Notes under the pieces: generated by a model
The model's database searches: none
What the model was told of the DNA's origin: nothing
The model's input: only the letters and a program-made list of their open reading frames with translations
Shown: positions 11,301 to 23,587 of the stretch, piece after piece
Layout: every line of letters starts with the position of its first letter
Position numbering within the stretch: the stretch's first letter is position 1
Origin: Aulostomus chinensis
Taxonomy: Eukaryota; Chordata; Actinopteri; Syngnathiformes; Aulostomidae
DNA: 64,000 bases
Direction of reading: 5' to 3'
NCBI GenBank assembly: GCA_037954235.1
Contig: JBBMOA010000003.1
Coordinates: 7,379,453-7,443,452, forward strand
Made by a program: the position numbers and the translations under genes

Positions 11301-14300
11301 GAGAGTTTTATGACAAAAAAGAGAAAAAATTCTTAGTTATTCCTAATTCAGAATTGCAGGTTTAAACTAAGAATGTCAATTCCTTAAAAATATTTCATAG
11401 TTCAAGACAAAATCAAGGCAGTCCAAACAAATACTAGATTACACTCCACAATACATTTGTGATGAAAATTGATAGGTAATATCTAGTGACATGAATTTAT
11501 ACGAAGTTTTCAAATTCTTAGAGCAGCATTGTGTATTAAATTGAGCAGCAGTGCCCTCTGCTGCTAAAAAAGTCAAGTGGTGTTTCACTGTGAATCTGTT
11601 ACTACAGACACAATACACACATGAATTGAGGTTTATTATAATTTTAATCAAAAATTCTACAATAACAGTTTTAACATTCAAACTACAAACCATTTCTATG
11701 CAGGTTTTGCCACTGTCACTGGTATTTTTAAAGGTTCTCATTATCCTGATTAAGATCAAATCTTTGTCCTGAAGAAGTGGTGGTACGACAAGCTATCAAA
11801 ATGGCTGGAGACCACCGGGGATCCAGATACTGTGTTTTGTAGTCTTCAGAGGTTGCGTTGATTAAAGCCATCAATAACATAAAGTCTTATATTAATCATA
11901 AACTGCAGTTGGAAAGTGAAGAGCTATAGTCAGAGAACAGTCGTGGTTTTTATTTAACATTATTTCAAAGGAATAGAGAAGGAGCTTGGATCTTCACCTG
12001 GTGTGGTATAAAATGGGCTATTTTCTTCATATCTGACAGATATAAACATGTGTAGCTAAATGTCTTACTGGCTGGATCTCAATAGATTATTTTCAGAGCT
12101 GACAACCCTGCATTTCTCATGCTGAATAAATGTTGCTTGGCAAAATTTAGAGGGCGACGGGTGGAGTGAAAATATCCATTGGGTTGCAGATCAGTGTCTG
12201 TTATAAATATTGGAGGTAAGCAGGGGTGGAACATTGTAGCAAGGGAGCTGGAACTGAGTGGGACCATGAAACAACGATTACCTGGACAGACCTTTGGAAG
12301 TCAGAACCAGCCAGACTCTAGTTTCTGATCCAGTCATTGAATAAAGTCCTTTCAAGCCAATCCAACCCACATTGCTGGGGTCTTGCTGTAACCCACAGAT
12401 CCCAGCAAGAGGTTGCTTGGAGCACATCTTGAGCTGCTGCCCAAAAGCCTTGGGGAGAGGGGTGGTGTAATGACCGGGTGCTGAAGGCAGTAGCTGACAC
12501 CATCTGTATCAGGATCCAGCAGAGTAAACATCAGCTCCAAACAAGGCACATCACCTTTGTCAAGGCAGGGGAAAAAAATGCAAATGGAGCACAGGGTTTC
12601 AACTGGGCTGCTACCTTCAGCTCTTGACTGGCAACTGAAAGTAGACCTAAGGAAGCACTTGAAGGTCCCACAACACATCCCAAGAACAGCACTCAGGCCA
12701 GGTTTGGTCTTAAGATCTCACTGTTCAGAGCAAGTGGTGTTAGTAGAACTCACTGTTCCTTGGGAAGACTGGATGGAAGAGGCTAGAGAGTGCAAGAGAG
12801 CCAAGCACCTCAAACTGGTAGAGGACTGCAGAAGGAGTGGGTGGAATGCCCACTACCAGCCCATTGAGGAGGACTGCAAGAGGTTTGCACAGTAGTCACT
12901 AAATTGACCACTCAGTCTCCTTGGTATCAAAGAGTTGGAAGAAAGAAGAACCACCAAGGACAACATCAAAGTTGCAGAAAAAGAACTTAGAAGGTTGTGG
13001 CTATAGAAAGGTGATCAATGATGTAGCTGGTGACTTGGACACAGGTCAAAGGCTGATCACCCTCAGCTAAGTCGTGTATAATCATGTACAACCTGAAACA
13101 CCCTATAACCCCAGTTCATCACTGAAGATGTGTTCAAGTTGCACCATCTAGTGTTTCAATAACATAAGAAGAGAACAATAACACTGGGTGAGTGGGGGGT
13201 GACGGAATTACGTGCACATCCAGATTCAGATAGCATCAGTGATTACTATAGAGCAGAGTGATGGTGTTCTGGTGTAGAGGTTAGCGTGTGTGGTATGGAT
13301 TCTGATTATACCTGCATAAAATCCTTTCACGATACCAGCCAGATTACCTCCAGATGTATGCATTTATATGCATTTTTTATTTTAAAGATAACATCCAGGT
13401 ACAGATCACATTTCCTACGATGTGTACATGGGGTGTTACTGACTGTGGGCTACTGACTAGGAAACAACATGTGCTTGAATAGGGAGAACTCAAACATGTC
13501 ATTTGTGCAGAAGAATAGAAATAAAAGCCTAAAAAATTTGTTTTTTTATGATGTATTTTACAAACATGAAAAAATAGGGAACAAACAGATCATTAAACTT
13601 TCATTAAAATCTCAAGTGAAACAATATTGTAAAGATAAATATTGAAACATACTGAACTGTTGACATGTTTAGAACCTCATTAAGCAGGGCCCTCATCATA
13701 CTGCTTGAACTTTAGACAACTATCTAACAGTTGTTTTCATCAGAGTCAGTCAGGCTTGAATTTGATGGTTTTTATAGAATCTGGTACTTAGAACACTTTA
13801 GTTTTGGACATGTATGATATACTGTATGTACTGAGGGTTGAAGTGATTTTGATGAAGGCAACTATTTACATTCTAGTTTTGTTTATGAAGTTTATGTCTC
13901 ACAAGACTTGTGTAAGGACTGTTTAGAAGTCAAAAATCTGCGTATGATGATACGTTCAGAGCTTAAACCTATGATAAACAATTTAAATTGGCGATAGCTT
14001 GCATATAAAACCAATCATCCAACTATCTATTCCTTATATCCTCATCCAATGGTGATATGGCATAGGTGATGGGGAATTTACTAGGGATTTTTTGGGGGAA
14101 TTATTTTACAATTAGCTATTAGATATTACCTATTAGTATATTCTATCATACAACTACAGAAAGTTCCTAATAAATTGATAATAACCTTGTGTTACAGCCT
14201 GTCCCAACCAGTGACCTTTAATTGATTGAGGCATGCTGCCTCTACGGTGTGAAATAAATGGCTTTTAGATAAGATGACCTGCAGAAAATAATCTAATAGC

Positions 14301-17300
14301 TTTTGTTATAAAGGCAGTAAAGGTCTTAATTCTCTAGACAACTCACATTGGAGAGGCGGTGTAGCTCTCTGCACTCATCATCTGTGATCACCCCGTCCAG
14401 CAGAACCCGTTGAGAGCCATTCAGCTGCTTGGACGTCATAGTCACCTTGATGTCATCATACAGGAAAGGACCATCTAGAAGAGAAACATCCCATTGAGGA
14501 TTTCAGTACAATACCTACCAGCCATGAAAAGTACAAATTTAGGGGTAGAAAATGTCATTTTGATTTGATTCAATCACATCTGTGTTTTTTTTTATTTTCA
14601 TACTGTAATATGGTTAAATACAAAAACTGCTTAGGTGGCAGATGAAGGTGTATTTCCATTTTGGTTGCTCTCAGGGTTGTTTGGGTCAAACTTGACGTCG
14701 GTACTCTTATTCACCTTCCTCTGGCACTATCATGCTGGCCAACTCTGAAGAATCCTTCTTTTTCTCTTCAACCAGGGTCTCAATCTCCTTCATCAGGTTT
14801 CCGATTTCTTCTGTGATCCTTGCGGCAGTCTCTCTGTCAGCCCTGAGACACACAGGACGATAAAACCATGAGCAGCATATTATACACACCCTGTACAAAT
14901 GTGTGTGGCAATGTATCAGCTCATACTTCTGTTTTTCTCTCAGTTTCTTAGGCATGATGTCCTCAGGAGTCCACTTGTCCTGAATAAAACATGACGGTTA
15001 ATCCAAATTAAATTAGCAAAGTGTGACAAAAAAACAACAATGTATTCACTTACTGGGTCAACAAAGGTGATTCCAAAGACTTCATATCCAAAGTAGAGCA
15101 GTTCCTTCTCCAAAATGGATTGCTGAATGAACCATCTCACCACCTGTGGGGTAAAATAGTTGTTGCACAGAAATTTTTTAGGTTAATTCTTAAATGTTCA
15201 ATTGCATAAAGCTATAAAAAAGACATTAAACCTGAAAGCTATTTCGCCACACAGGGAGCTGTGTGGTCTGAATTACTGTTTGTTGCCTTCACTAAACAGT
15301 GGTAGTAAGCCTGATTGTACCTGTCTGGCAGATATGGTAGCTGCCCTGTCATCACCCAGCACAGCAGAATAGTAGGCCAGGTTCTGGTTCATCACTTCAT
15401 CCTCTGGGTGGAAAAGAAGGAAGGTTTTCGCACACTCAATGGCCTTCTCATACTTCTCACCTGGAGAGGACACAGACAGAGGGAGAGGAAGGCATGAGCA
15501 GAAGGTCTCTTCCATTGAAGTTACTGCATAAGTATAAATGCATACATTCACAGTACATTAAACTGTCTTATTGGCCAATGGCACCACTCTTGAATATCAG
15601 TTTAGTCCCCATGAGGAGTACCACTGGGCCTCTAAAAACATTAAATGACTGAAAATGTATGTTTGTCTGTTTATTTGGAGTATTTCAAGAATTTTTCTGT
15701 AGTTTCTTTATATAATCTATGATGTACAGTATACAAGATATGTATATATTTATACCATAATTTATACATTTATAATGTCTTTATAATTCCCATGTCTATA
15801 TTTTTAATCAATGTTTTTAGACTTCTGTCTTGTTACTGCTACTGACCTTAATTGCCTATTATATATTTGTCAACGGGAGAGCTGGAAAGATGTAAATGTT
15901 GCCTGAAAAGCCTTGAGTCTAAAAAGTGATGTTTATGATGGCAAGTGTTTACATGTCTGTGGACTGGCTTTGTCACCATAACAGCATCACAACTGTGTGA
16001 GATGCAGCCATGAAATAGGACTGTTCATTTGAACTGAGACTAGAATGGTGCAGGGATGATATATTTTTGTAGTCCAACAGGAAATAAGCATCATAATGTG
16101 TTCCCTTGACCAAAAGCAAATAGAATTGATGTATTGGATTTTGGAATATTGCAGAAAAGGTTCGGTGGTGAAAAAAGTTTACAACTTGTAAGTATGTGAC
16201 ATATGAACTTGACTACACAGTTTATTCAGCAAGATCCTCTTCATTAAAAAACACCAATTTTATGATTTTTTTTTAAGAATAAATGCAATGGTTAGAAGTA
16301 CAAAGCTAACTTTAGGACTTTACAAAACTTCACACTTCTTCTGCTTCTGTTTTTACTGAATTTCCTTAACAACCTCTGTTGACTCCTTAAACCAATTGCT
16401 AGCAACAGCTGTTTAAAAACACATGAATGCAAGGTTTTTACTGATGCATTATATGCCTCAAAACAAAACATTAAAATATCCTGGAGGAGCATTAACCAGT
16501 TTGTTCAATAAATGTGCCAGCTGGTCACTCTGGTTCCCACTTATTCATAGTAGCACAAAACTGGGAGTGTCATGGTTCAATTTAGGCACAAATCAAAGTA
16601 TTTGTTGACGACTGCGCATAATGTTGTACTAGGAAGAAATACATTATGCTGGACCATACACTTGAGAGTTTGTAAATTGACATCTCTTGACAGATTTGCT
16701 GTTGTTTCCTGTCAATCGCTATATATGTAGAAGTGACCAAAAGCACTTGTAGGGCAAAGTACTGCTTAACCACAGACCATATTATAGGTGTTTAACCAAA
16801 AACACAATGACTTTGTGATAAGGGAAGCACACATTCAATGATGTTAACTTATTTTTAAGTTCAAGGACTCATTCTTTCACTGCTCTATGGATACCATTAT
16901 GAGACAGCTTAATAAACTGAGTCTTTTTTCCAATGCTATTGATAAACTATCATTTGATAATGATAGTTCTCTGTGAAGGACAGGCAGCAATAATTCTCAA
17001 CAGAACTGACCCAGATTTACAAACTGACTATACCACTAGACACATGGACATCAGACTGAATAAAACCATATGCAGCAATACGTTCTCAGTTTCATGTAAC
17101 TCCAAAATCCATCCATTTTCTTCCACTTATTCCTGTTAAGGGTCACGGGGGGGCTGGAGCCTATCCCAGATACTACGGGAGAGAGGCGGGGTTCACCCTG
17201 GACAAGTCACCAGTCCATCACAGGGCCAACACATATAGACAGACAACCATTCACACTCACATTCATACCTACGGTCAATTTAGAGTATTCAATCAGCCTA

Positions 17301-20300
17301 GTCCCCAATTGCATGTCTTTGGATGGTGGGAAGAAGCCGGAGGACACGGAGAGAACCCACACAGAAAGATCCCGTACCCGAGCCAGGGCTCGAACCCGGA
17401 ACCTTCTTGCTGTGAGGTGACAGTGCTAACCACTGCACCACCGTGCCGCCTACTCCAAAATCCAACTAAATCAATACAAAATCCCACAAACGATACACAT
17501 CTTCTGCCTCCAAGGGGGTTTTCCTTCACTTAAAATAACACAGCATCCCCAAGCATTTTGCCTAATAGCACTAACAGACAAGAAACTATACTTTTCAACT
17601 GGAAGGACATGACAAAACTATCAAAAACAGCTCGGATGTCTGTTGTAGTGAAAAACATGCAATAACCCATTGTTAATTTTCTGAGAAACCAAAACGTAAC
17701 TGAGCTAGCACTCCTTGCTTGCAGAGTCTGCTATTGTTAAGATTTATCACATTATATTTGTACTTAACAGTACAAGCACCTTGTAATTTCCCCTACTAGA
17801 GGATAAATATGATATCAATTCAGATTTTTTTAATTGCACATTAATGAGTGTTCATCTGTGATCAGGTGGGTCATAACAAAGTTATTCCACTGCCATTCAC
17901 ATGACAGACATACATAAAGACATAACCCTACATAGAAGAGGCTGAGAGACTCACTGTTGTAGTAGGAGAACTGCAGGTAGTTAAAATGTGATGGGAGGAA
18001 GTCCTCAAAGGGGGTGTCTCTTCCAGCGGTTGAGGCAAGCTCCACTGAACAGTGCTGCTTACAGTTCAGTACCTGCATGTAATGGTCTGACACAAAGAAA
18101 GCCATTTGTACATAACTAACTTTAAGGGTTCTTTTGGCATACAAACCAAATATTTCTGCCACCTGTCATAGTTTGGAAAAGGTCTGCGCTGTATTCCATG
18201 TAGTTGTATCCATCGTAGTTGTAGGCTCCCTCACACAGTGCTCTGCATTCCTTATCAGCTATAAAGTACTCCTCCACAGCCAATTCAAAGTGTTGAGCTG
18301 CCAAACCAAAAGAGTCGTCGCTGTAGTAGCTCTTCCCCAGCAGAAACTCAGCCTGCGTGGACAAACCAACATGATGGGTCTTAGTGAAGTGCTGGACTGC
18401 CCCGAGCTGCAAAAGCAGCTTCAATATATTTGGCTTAGATTCTTCTAAGCTCTAGAACTCTATAAGAAGGATGTACATCATTCTTCAAGAAGTTATCATT
18501 TATTTGGTGATTTGATGAAGGTGGTGGAGAGCACTGTCTTACACATTGGTTCAGATCTTTCCTACAGTAGGTTATCAACTGAGTTGACATCTGGTGACCG
18601 TGAGGGCTTCGCCACATGCTTCATATAAATTTCACTACCATCAAACCTTTAAGCAGACACTCTGGTTGTAAAGGAAGCTTCTGCATTTAGTATAAATTTT
18701 GGATGGTCATTCCTTTGATCCTATACCTATACCTTGATGCCATACCTTTGATTCTACTGATTAACTCCAGTTTAGTAAATCAAGGTCCTTAAAATCAAAT
18801 TTAAAAAAAGATAAACAACATTCTTACGTCAGCATGTGCCAACCAATCTTAGCGAATAAGATCATGAAATACACCTGTCAATCATCTTCAAATGTTGGCA
18901 GCACGGAGCTAATGTTTCATGACAGGACATGTAGGCTACTCAAGAAGATGGACCATGGACTGTTGGAGTCTAATTTGTTGTTATTGACAGCGGTATTAAG
19001 CCACTGGTTTGAATTTGACAGGTTTGACACCCATGTCAGAGGTCAATTTTGTAATGAGCTTAATTTTATGAGGAATTAACAATGTAGTTTGAATATTGTT
19101 TCAATTTTAGTAGAGCTCAAGGTAATGACTTGCTGGCAATATGTGCTATATTCATGATATGCATGATATGCGTGAAATGTATGGATGCTTGGATTAGACA
19201 ATATGATTTGTACCATTGTGTGATTTAACCCCTCAAGCCAAACATTCTGTCCAGGCATTTCTATGGTGAGAAATCATAGAAGAAAAAAAAGAATATTTGA
19301 AAATTGGATAACATTTTTTTGACAAAAAAAAACAAAAAACAGCGCATAACTGATCTGCATGTTTTTGTGTCTGAATTGAGATTATACATCACACAATCCA
19401 TTTATGGAGAAGCTAGTGTATATACCATGTTTGGTCTGGCCTCAAGATCTTTGAAGTCCTCTTGCTGTACTCCTGACATCATTCTGTAGTAGTCCAGGTT
19501 CTGTCTCATCTCCAAGTGATCCGGGTTGGCTTGGTAGAAGGTGTGAGCTGCGGCCACCGCTTTGTCCAGTTTATTTATCTGAAACACACACACATTGGTT
19601 CAGCCCATCCTCTTCGATGGATCCTTAAAATTACCTAATTAAGTTCACCTTCATTTAACCACATAATTTACCCATTGAGATCTTGATCTCTTTTACAAGG
19701 GTCACCTGGTCAAGAGAGCAGCAAAACTAGCTCAGTTAGGAGAAATTTAAGAAAACCATCATTCAATATTCTCACCTAATCCCAAACATTTTAATGATAA
19801 TTTGCCTGTAGCTGAGTGTACTCTATTTAATCCAAAACTGTTCAACATACAGTATACTTGCTTGTTTGAGGTAGTGCAGTACTCCATACTACCTAACACA
19901 AGTGCATGTTCCATTATAAGATTATGGAAACAATTCATTTTTAGGGTGGAATGGTAAGGACTACGTGGATGGAACTGAGCCACAGGTGTTCAGGCTCACA
20001 ACAGTGTTATTAAAGTGGTAATAAACAGGGATTTTTTCGATCAAAGTGTATTTAAAAAAAAAACAAAAACAAGAAGTGGGTTAAAAGTGTATAACCACTA
20101 AACTAGCAGCATAACTATTTTATAGATCACAGTGTACTTAAAGAACAAATAAAACTCCACATTTAATCTAGCGTACTGCAAGTTTACATCTTTCATCAAC
20201 TTTACTTGTTACCACATATGCTTACACATAAGATCCATGAGCATATTGTTTACAGTTGATGGCTGAAGTTGGCCAGCATGGCAACCCTGACAGGATTTCA

Positions 20301-21161
20301 GAGGACTACTAGAAAACAAAGATAAGGAACAAACCAAAAAGTGAAAAGAGCAGGGTTATGATCCTAGATACTGATGAACAAGAGAAAAGTGATCCCCATA
20401 TCCCTGTGCAGGGACACAACTAGTTTATTCTGCCATCTTGCTGATCAGCCTTGCTGTCACACTGTTGCTTAGACCACATGCGTTGATAAAAGAATCGCTG
20501 TAGTGATTTCTTCCATTTTTAAGACTTTTATCAGAACTGATTACAATTCTCTACCATGGTCTTCTGTCTTTCTGATAGTTAATATCCCAGAACAAATCCT
20601 GACAGTTGAAGCTCAGTACAATTCCTGTCCTACCCCTGTGCAATAATAACTTTATGTTTAACACTTTATTGATCTCTTTGTGCTGCAGTGGAATCATTCT
20701 TTTGTAAGAGAGACGCTCATATATAGTGTACATAGTTACTCATCACTAAAGCAGGATATAATGTGTAGCACTGTAGATATATTATTTATAACCTACTGTC
20801 CTGTTAACTGGATGTTAATATGGTGCAGTTGCAGTTACCCTGAGGGATCATTCCAATTTTATTTATGTCTAGGAAATGATGAAAGTTAACCATTAACAGA
20901 TAAAACACTGATCTATCCCCTCAGATAAAACACTCTAAAGAGGTAGCAAAGCATGCTTGGCACTTTGTGTAAAGTCTGTGTTGAGGTGAGTTTGAACGCA
21001 GCATTTCCGACGTCAGCCTCCACTTTAAGACGTGGCATGGCTGTCTTAGCTTTGGGGGTTGGGGCAGTCAGCTTCTATTTGGAACCTCGTTTTTCATCTG
21101 AGTTCAAGATTTTTTCTAAATAAAACTTTTTGTATATTTCATCTGCACCTAAAGCGCTCTT

Positions 21162-21209
<48 letters not shown>

Positions 21210-21713
21210 TCATTTGATATACAGTGGTAAAGAAGCTTGACTTTCTACCTTGAAGTAGGCGACTTGGAGGTAGTTATAGGGGCTCCTCTTCCTAAACTCC
21301 AACTCCACCTCTTCACTGACTTGATGCATAGTTGGTGAACCAAGTTTCTCGGTCTCACAGGACTTCACGCAATCCGCCCGCTTCAGGATTTTCTGGAAGA
21401 AGCCCAGGTCCTCCACAGACCCGGCTCCCGGTATGGGAACTCCTAAACCGTCTAGAGGCTCGCCGAAAGCGGTCTGGTTGGCGCATCGGAGCCGGCATTG
21501 AGCCTTTACCTTGTGGACTGTAGCTTTATTACGGACAGCTTTCTCCATGTTCAGGATTACCGACAGCCAGTCCCCGTTATAGTAGGCTTCCACCGCAGTA
21601 TCGAAGAGGAAATCATAGGGCTCCAAAACTACCGGACTGCTCATCGTATCCGCGTTGACCGACGACAGGAGTGTAAGGATGCAGACGACTGCAAGCGCAT
21701 AGCGGGGCTCCAT
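8305..21713 (-). CDS. p3h1: Prolyl 3-hydroxylase 1 (leprecan)
   Basis: ER enzyme that 3-hydroxylates collagen prolines; in the family it works with CRTAP and cyclophilin B. Exons (minus strand): 21713-21249, 19578-19426, 18352-18163, 18086-17955, 15460-15321, 15143-15054, 14979-14927, 14842-14715, 14474-14347, 11225-11130, 10522-10372, 9937-9793, 9710-9635, 9552-9412, 8772-8305. All phases join, giving 851 residues. A signal peptide covers about 1-21. Four CXXXC motifs lie at 73-77, 115-119, 242-246 and 278-282. The C-terminal Fe(II)/2-oxoglutarate domain has His598, Asp600, His670 and Arg680, with the same spacing as the human catalytic set. The protein ends in KEEL, an ER-retrieval-type signal. 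The last exon adds a Lys/Ala/Pro-rich tail, so the protein is about 115 residues longer than human P3H1. Paralogues P3H2/P3H3 were considered, but C1orf50 and CFAP57 nearby favour P3H1. An upstream in-frame ATG at 21782 would precede the signal peptide and was not chosen. Confidence 0.93.
8980..9128. repeat. Imperfect palindrome, possible MITE
   Basis: About 40 bp at 8980-9019 recur as an imperfect reverse complement at 9086-9128, around a 66-bp AT-rich loop. The shared core reads cttcttaaaataatcgccca on the left arm. It lies in the last p3h1 intron. The form suits a small fold-back MITE, but no clear target duplication was seen. Confidence 0.6.
10722..11036. repeat. Degenerate minisatellite, unit about 23 bp
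   Basis: About 12-13 diverged copies of a unit close to ggtagtttctggtaaatcag run head to tail in the p3h1 intron between 11130 and 10522. One longer unit near 10850 suggests an internal insertion. Confidence 0.85.
11226..14346. other. Large p3h1 intron
   Basis: Intron between the exon encoding the start of the hydroxylase domain and the exon before it. Apart from the retrotransposon-like coding fragment at about 12400-13080, nothing recognisable was seen. Confidence 0.6.
12400..13080 (+). pseudogene. Degenerate non-LTR retrotransposon coding fragment
   Basis: An open frame at 12557-12895 (112 aa) carries the motif VVLVELTVPWEDWMEEA. A second frame upstream (about 12465-12560) reads like VLKAVADTI...KAG. 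Both resemble the C-terminal part of a repeated retroelement polyprotein I recall from fish genomes. There RPD-V...ELTVPWE looks like a PD-(D/E)XK-type endonuclease core, but the assignment is from memory. The two parts are in different frames, so the copy is broken. It lies antisense inside a p3h1 intron. Confidence 0.5.
15461..17954. other. p3h1 intron with a SINE
   Basis: Intron between coding exons at 18086-17955 and 15460-15321. The only recognised element is the SINE at 17112-17451; the rest is AT-rich and featureless. Confidence 0.55.
17112..17451 (-). mobile_element. tRNA-headed SINE, family A, copy 3
   Basis: A full-length family A copy in minus orientation, with head ggcggcacggtggtgcagtg. 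A perfect 13-bp target duplication, actccaaaatcca, lies at 17099-17111 and 17452-17464. This is the cleanest insertion of the family in the window. Confidence 0.93.
18430..18625 (-). mobile_element. Tc1/mariner transposase relic
   Basis: Read on the minus strand, a short segment gives SPDVNSVDNL, like the SPDLNPIENL box of Tc1-type transposases. Sequence resembling the transposase C-terminus follows in broken frames (VHPSYRVLEL). Stops and frameshifts are frequent. It lies in the p3h1 intron before the exon at 18352-18163. Confidence 0.5.
19579..21248. other. First intron of p3h1
   Basis: No exon or clear mobile element was seen, apart from a CT tract at 21162-21207 close to exon 1. On the transcribed strand the tract is a GA repeat. 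Confidence 0.55.
21162..21207. repeat. (CT)n tract near the p3h1 exon 1 splice donor
   Basis: About 23 CT units end roughly 40 bp inside intron 1 of p3h1. Confidence 0.9.
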
Positions 21714-23587
21714 GCTGACCGACACCGGCAATGTTTGTCTGCAATGGGACACAATCCTGGACCTGACGCCAGGGTGCTGCATCTAGTCGGACGGTAGAGA
21801 ACGAGAGAGAAGTAGACTGTAACTTCTTCCTCAGTCAGCAACACGTCTGTAGGAGGAGCCCCGGTGACCACCCGGTACCCCCACCTCCTCCGTACGCGAC
21901 AATTAAAGGAACTCCGGGAAGTCTTAACGCCCAGAAAAATAGAGTTTTTAAATGTATTGTCCTTTATTTCTTTTGATTGCTAAAAACTGCCCCTCCCAAT
22001 ATCGACAAACATACTACAAAACACGGATTCAAGTCATTTAGTGTTTTTCCTTGTCACCGATTTGATTGATTTAAGTTTTTATTAAGAATATGTAAGAAAC
22101 AAGAAACAATCATTTAAAGCAATAACATTATTATTATTATTGTTATTAATATTATTCATTTGGCTCCAACGGGTTACCTCCAATTAACATTTCATAGTTT
22201 CCTGTACGCATGACAACGCAAGTGGCATTCTTTTAAACTGGCTTATTTGAAGGTCAATTCCCCGTAAAAACTAAAATATAAACACAGACACACACGGTAT
22301 CAAAAATAACGTCTGCAAAAAAAAAAAAAAAAAATACACATGAAAAGTGCTCATTAAGGTAAATTGAAGCCAAACAGAAAATACAGTTGGCTGCGTACCT
22401 TCTGACGGGAATTACACTTGGCCTTTTCTCCTTCATAAGGAAAACTTAACCATTTAATTTGGTATCGTTCATCTTAACTTCACCTGCTTAATTGGAGCAC
22501 ACGTGAGGCATCGTCGTCTCTGGTCTCTCCCTCACTATCCGCAGGAAAACGCACCTAACAAAACATCTCAAAATAAAAGTATTAGTTTCAAAATAAAGGT
22601 TGCCATCACTCAATGACAAACATATACTGAATGATAGAAAATTCTAAAATGTTAACTAATGAACATCAGCTTCACATTTCATGAACAATACCACGGCAGC
22701 CACTTCATGTCGTCAATGAAGAGCTTTAAGCATAAATAGACTTTTTCATGACAAATATCCATATTTTTAGATTTAGACTTTATTTGTCATTTGGATTTGC
22801 GTCACAAATGAAATTTCGGTTCAATGGCTCAGGCATAGCAGGTAATAAATATTATAGCATTTAAAAAAAATCTTTCAAAGTCAATAAACTAAGAAAATTG
22901 TTATTGTTAGGTCTGATATTCACCATTTTTAGTCGTACACGGGCGGTACAGTCGTGCAGTGGTTTGCGTTGTCGCCTCATAGCTATAGATTCTGGATTCG
23001 AGCCCTTGGCATGGGGTCTAAGTGTGTGAAGTTTGCATGTTCTCCCTGTTCCTGCGTGGGTTCTCTCCGGGTACTCCGACTTCCTCCCACCGTCCAAACA
23101 CATACAAGAGGTTAATCGGTAAACTGTACAAGTTTCACTGACCGTAGGTGTGGCTATGAGAGCGAAATGTGTTGGCCCTGCGATCGACTGGCGACTTGTC
23201 CAGGGTGTACACCGCCTCTCGCCCGAAGGCTGGAATAGTTTCCAGCGCCCCCACCCCCTCCCGACCCGGAATGGATGGATAATTGCACGCTTAACATTGC
23301 ATTTTTCATCTAATGAAGGAGAAAGATGCGATAAGACTCTGGCTCATGAGTAGTTAAGTATGTGTAAAGACACTGAGTTTACGGAGTCATTTGTAGAATT
23401 TTTAACAGTAAGCGGCGTGAACGATGAGTCGATGTCGCGAGATTTTGCTAGAGCATGTGACACAACACGGAAGTCGTCAGTGAACTGAATGTGGGATGTC
23501 ACCGAGGAAAATGCGTTAGATACGATTGAAGTGTATGGCATGAAATTATTTATTCGAGAGTTTCGTCTGTAGTGTAGGGTTGAAGCG
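21714..23587. other. Head-to-head intergenic region p3h1/ap5b1
   Basis: About 1.9 kb between two divergent start codons should hold the promoters and 5' untranslated regions of both genes. It contains a family A SINE at about 22941-23281 and an A15-20 run near 22317-22334. No TATA box or other core promoter element could be assigned with confidence. Confidence 0.5.
22941..23281 (+). mobile_element. tRNA-headed SINE, family A, copy 4 (diverged)
   Basis: The head gggcggtacagtcgtgcagt and the ggatggata tail are present, but the body is more diverged than in other copies. No clear target duplication was found. It sits between p3h1 and ap5b1. Confidence 0.8.

Noticed and set aside
21641..21871. 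Upstream frame and ATG at 21782 before the p3h1 start
   Set aside because: The ATG at 21713 directly opens a typical signal peptide; the upstream extension would bury it. The other overlapping frames are shadows of exon 1.
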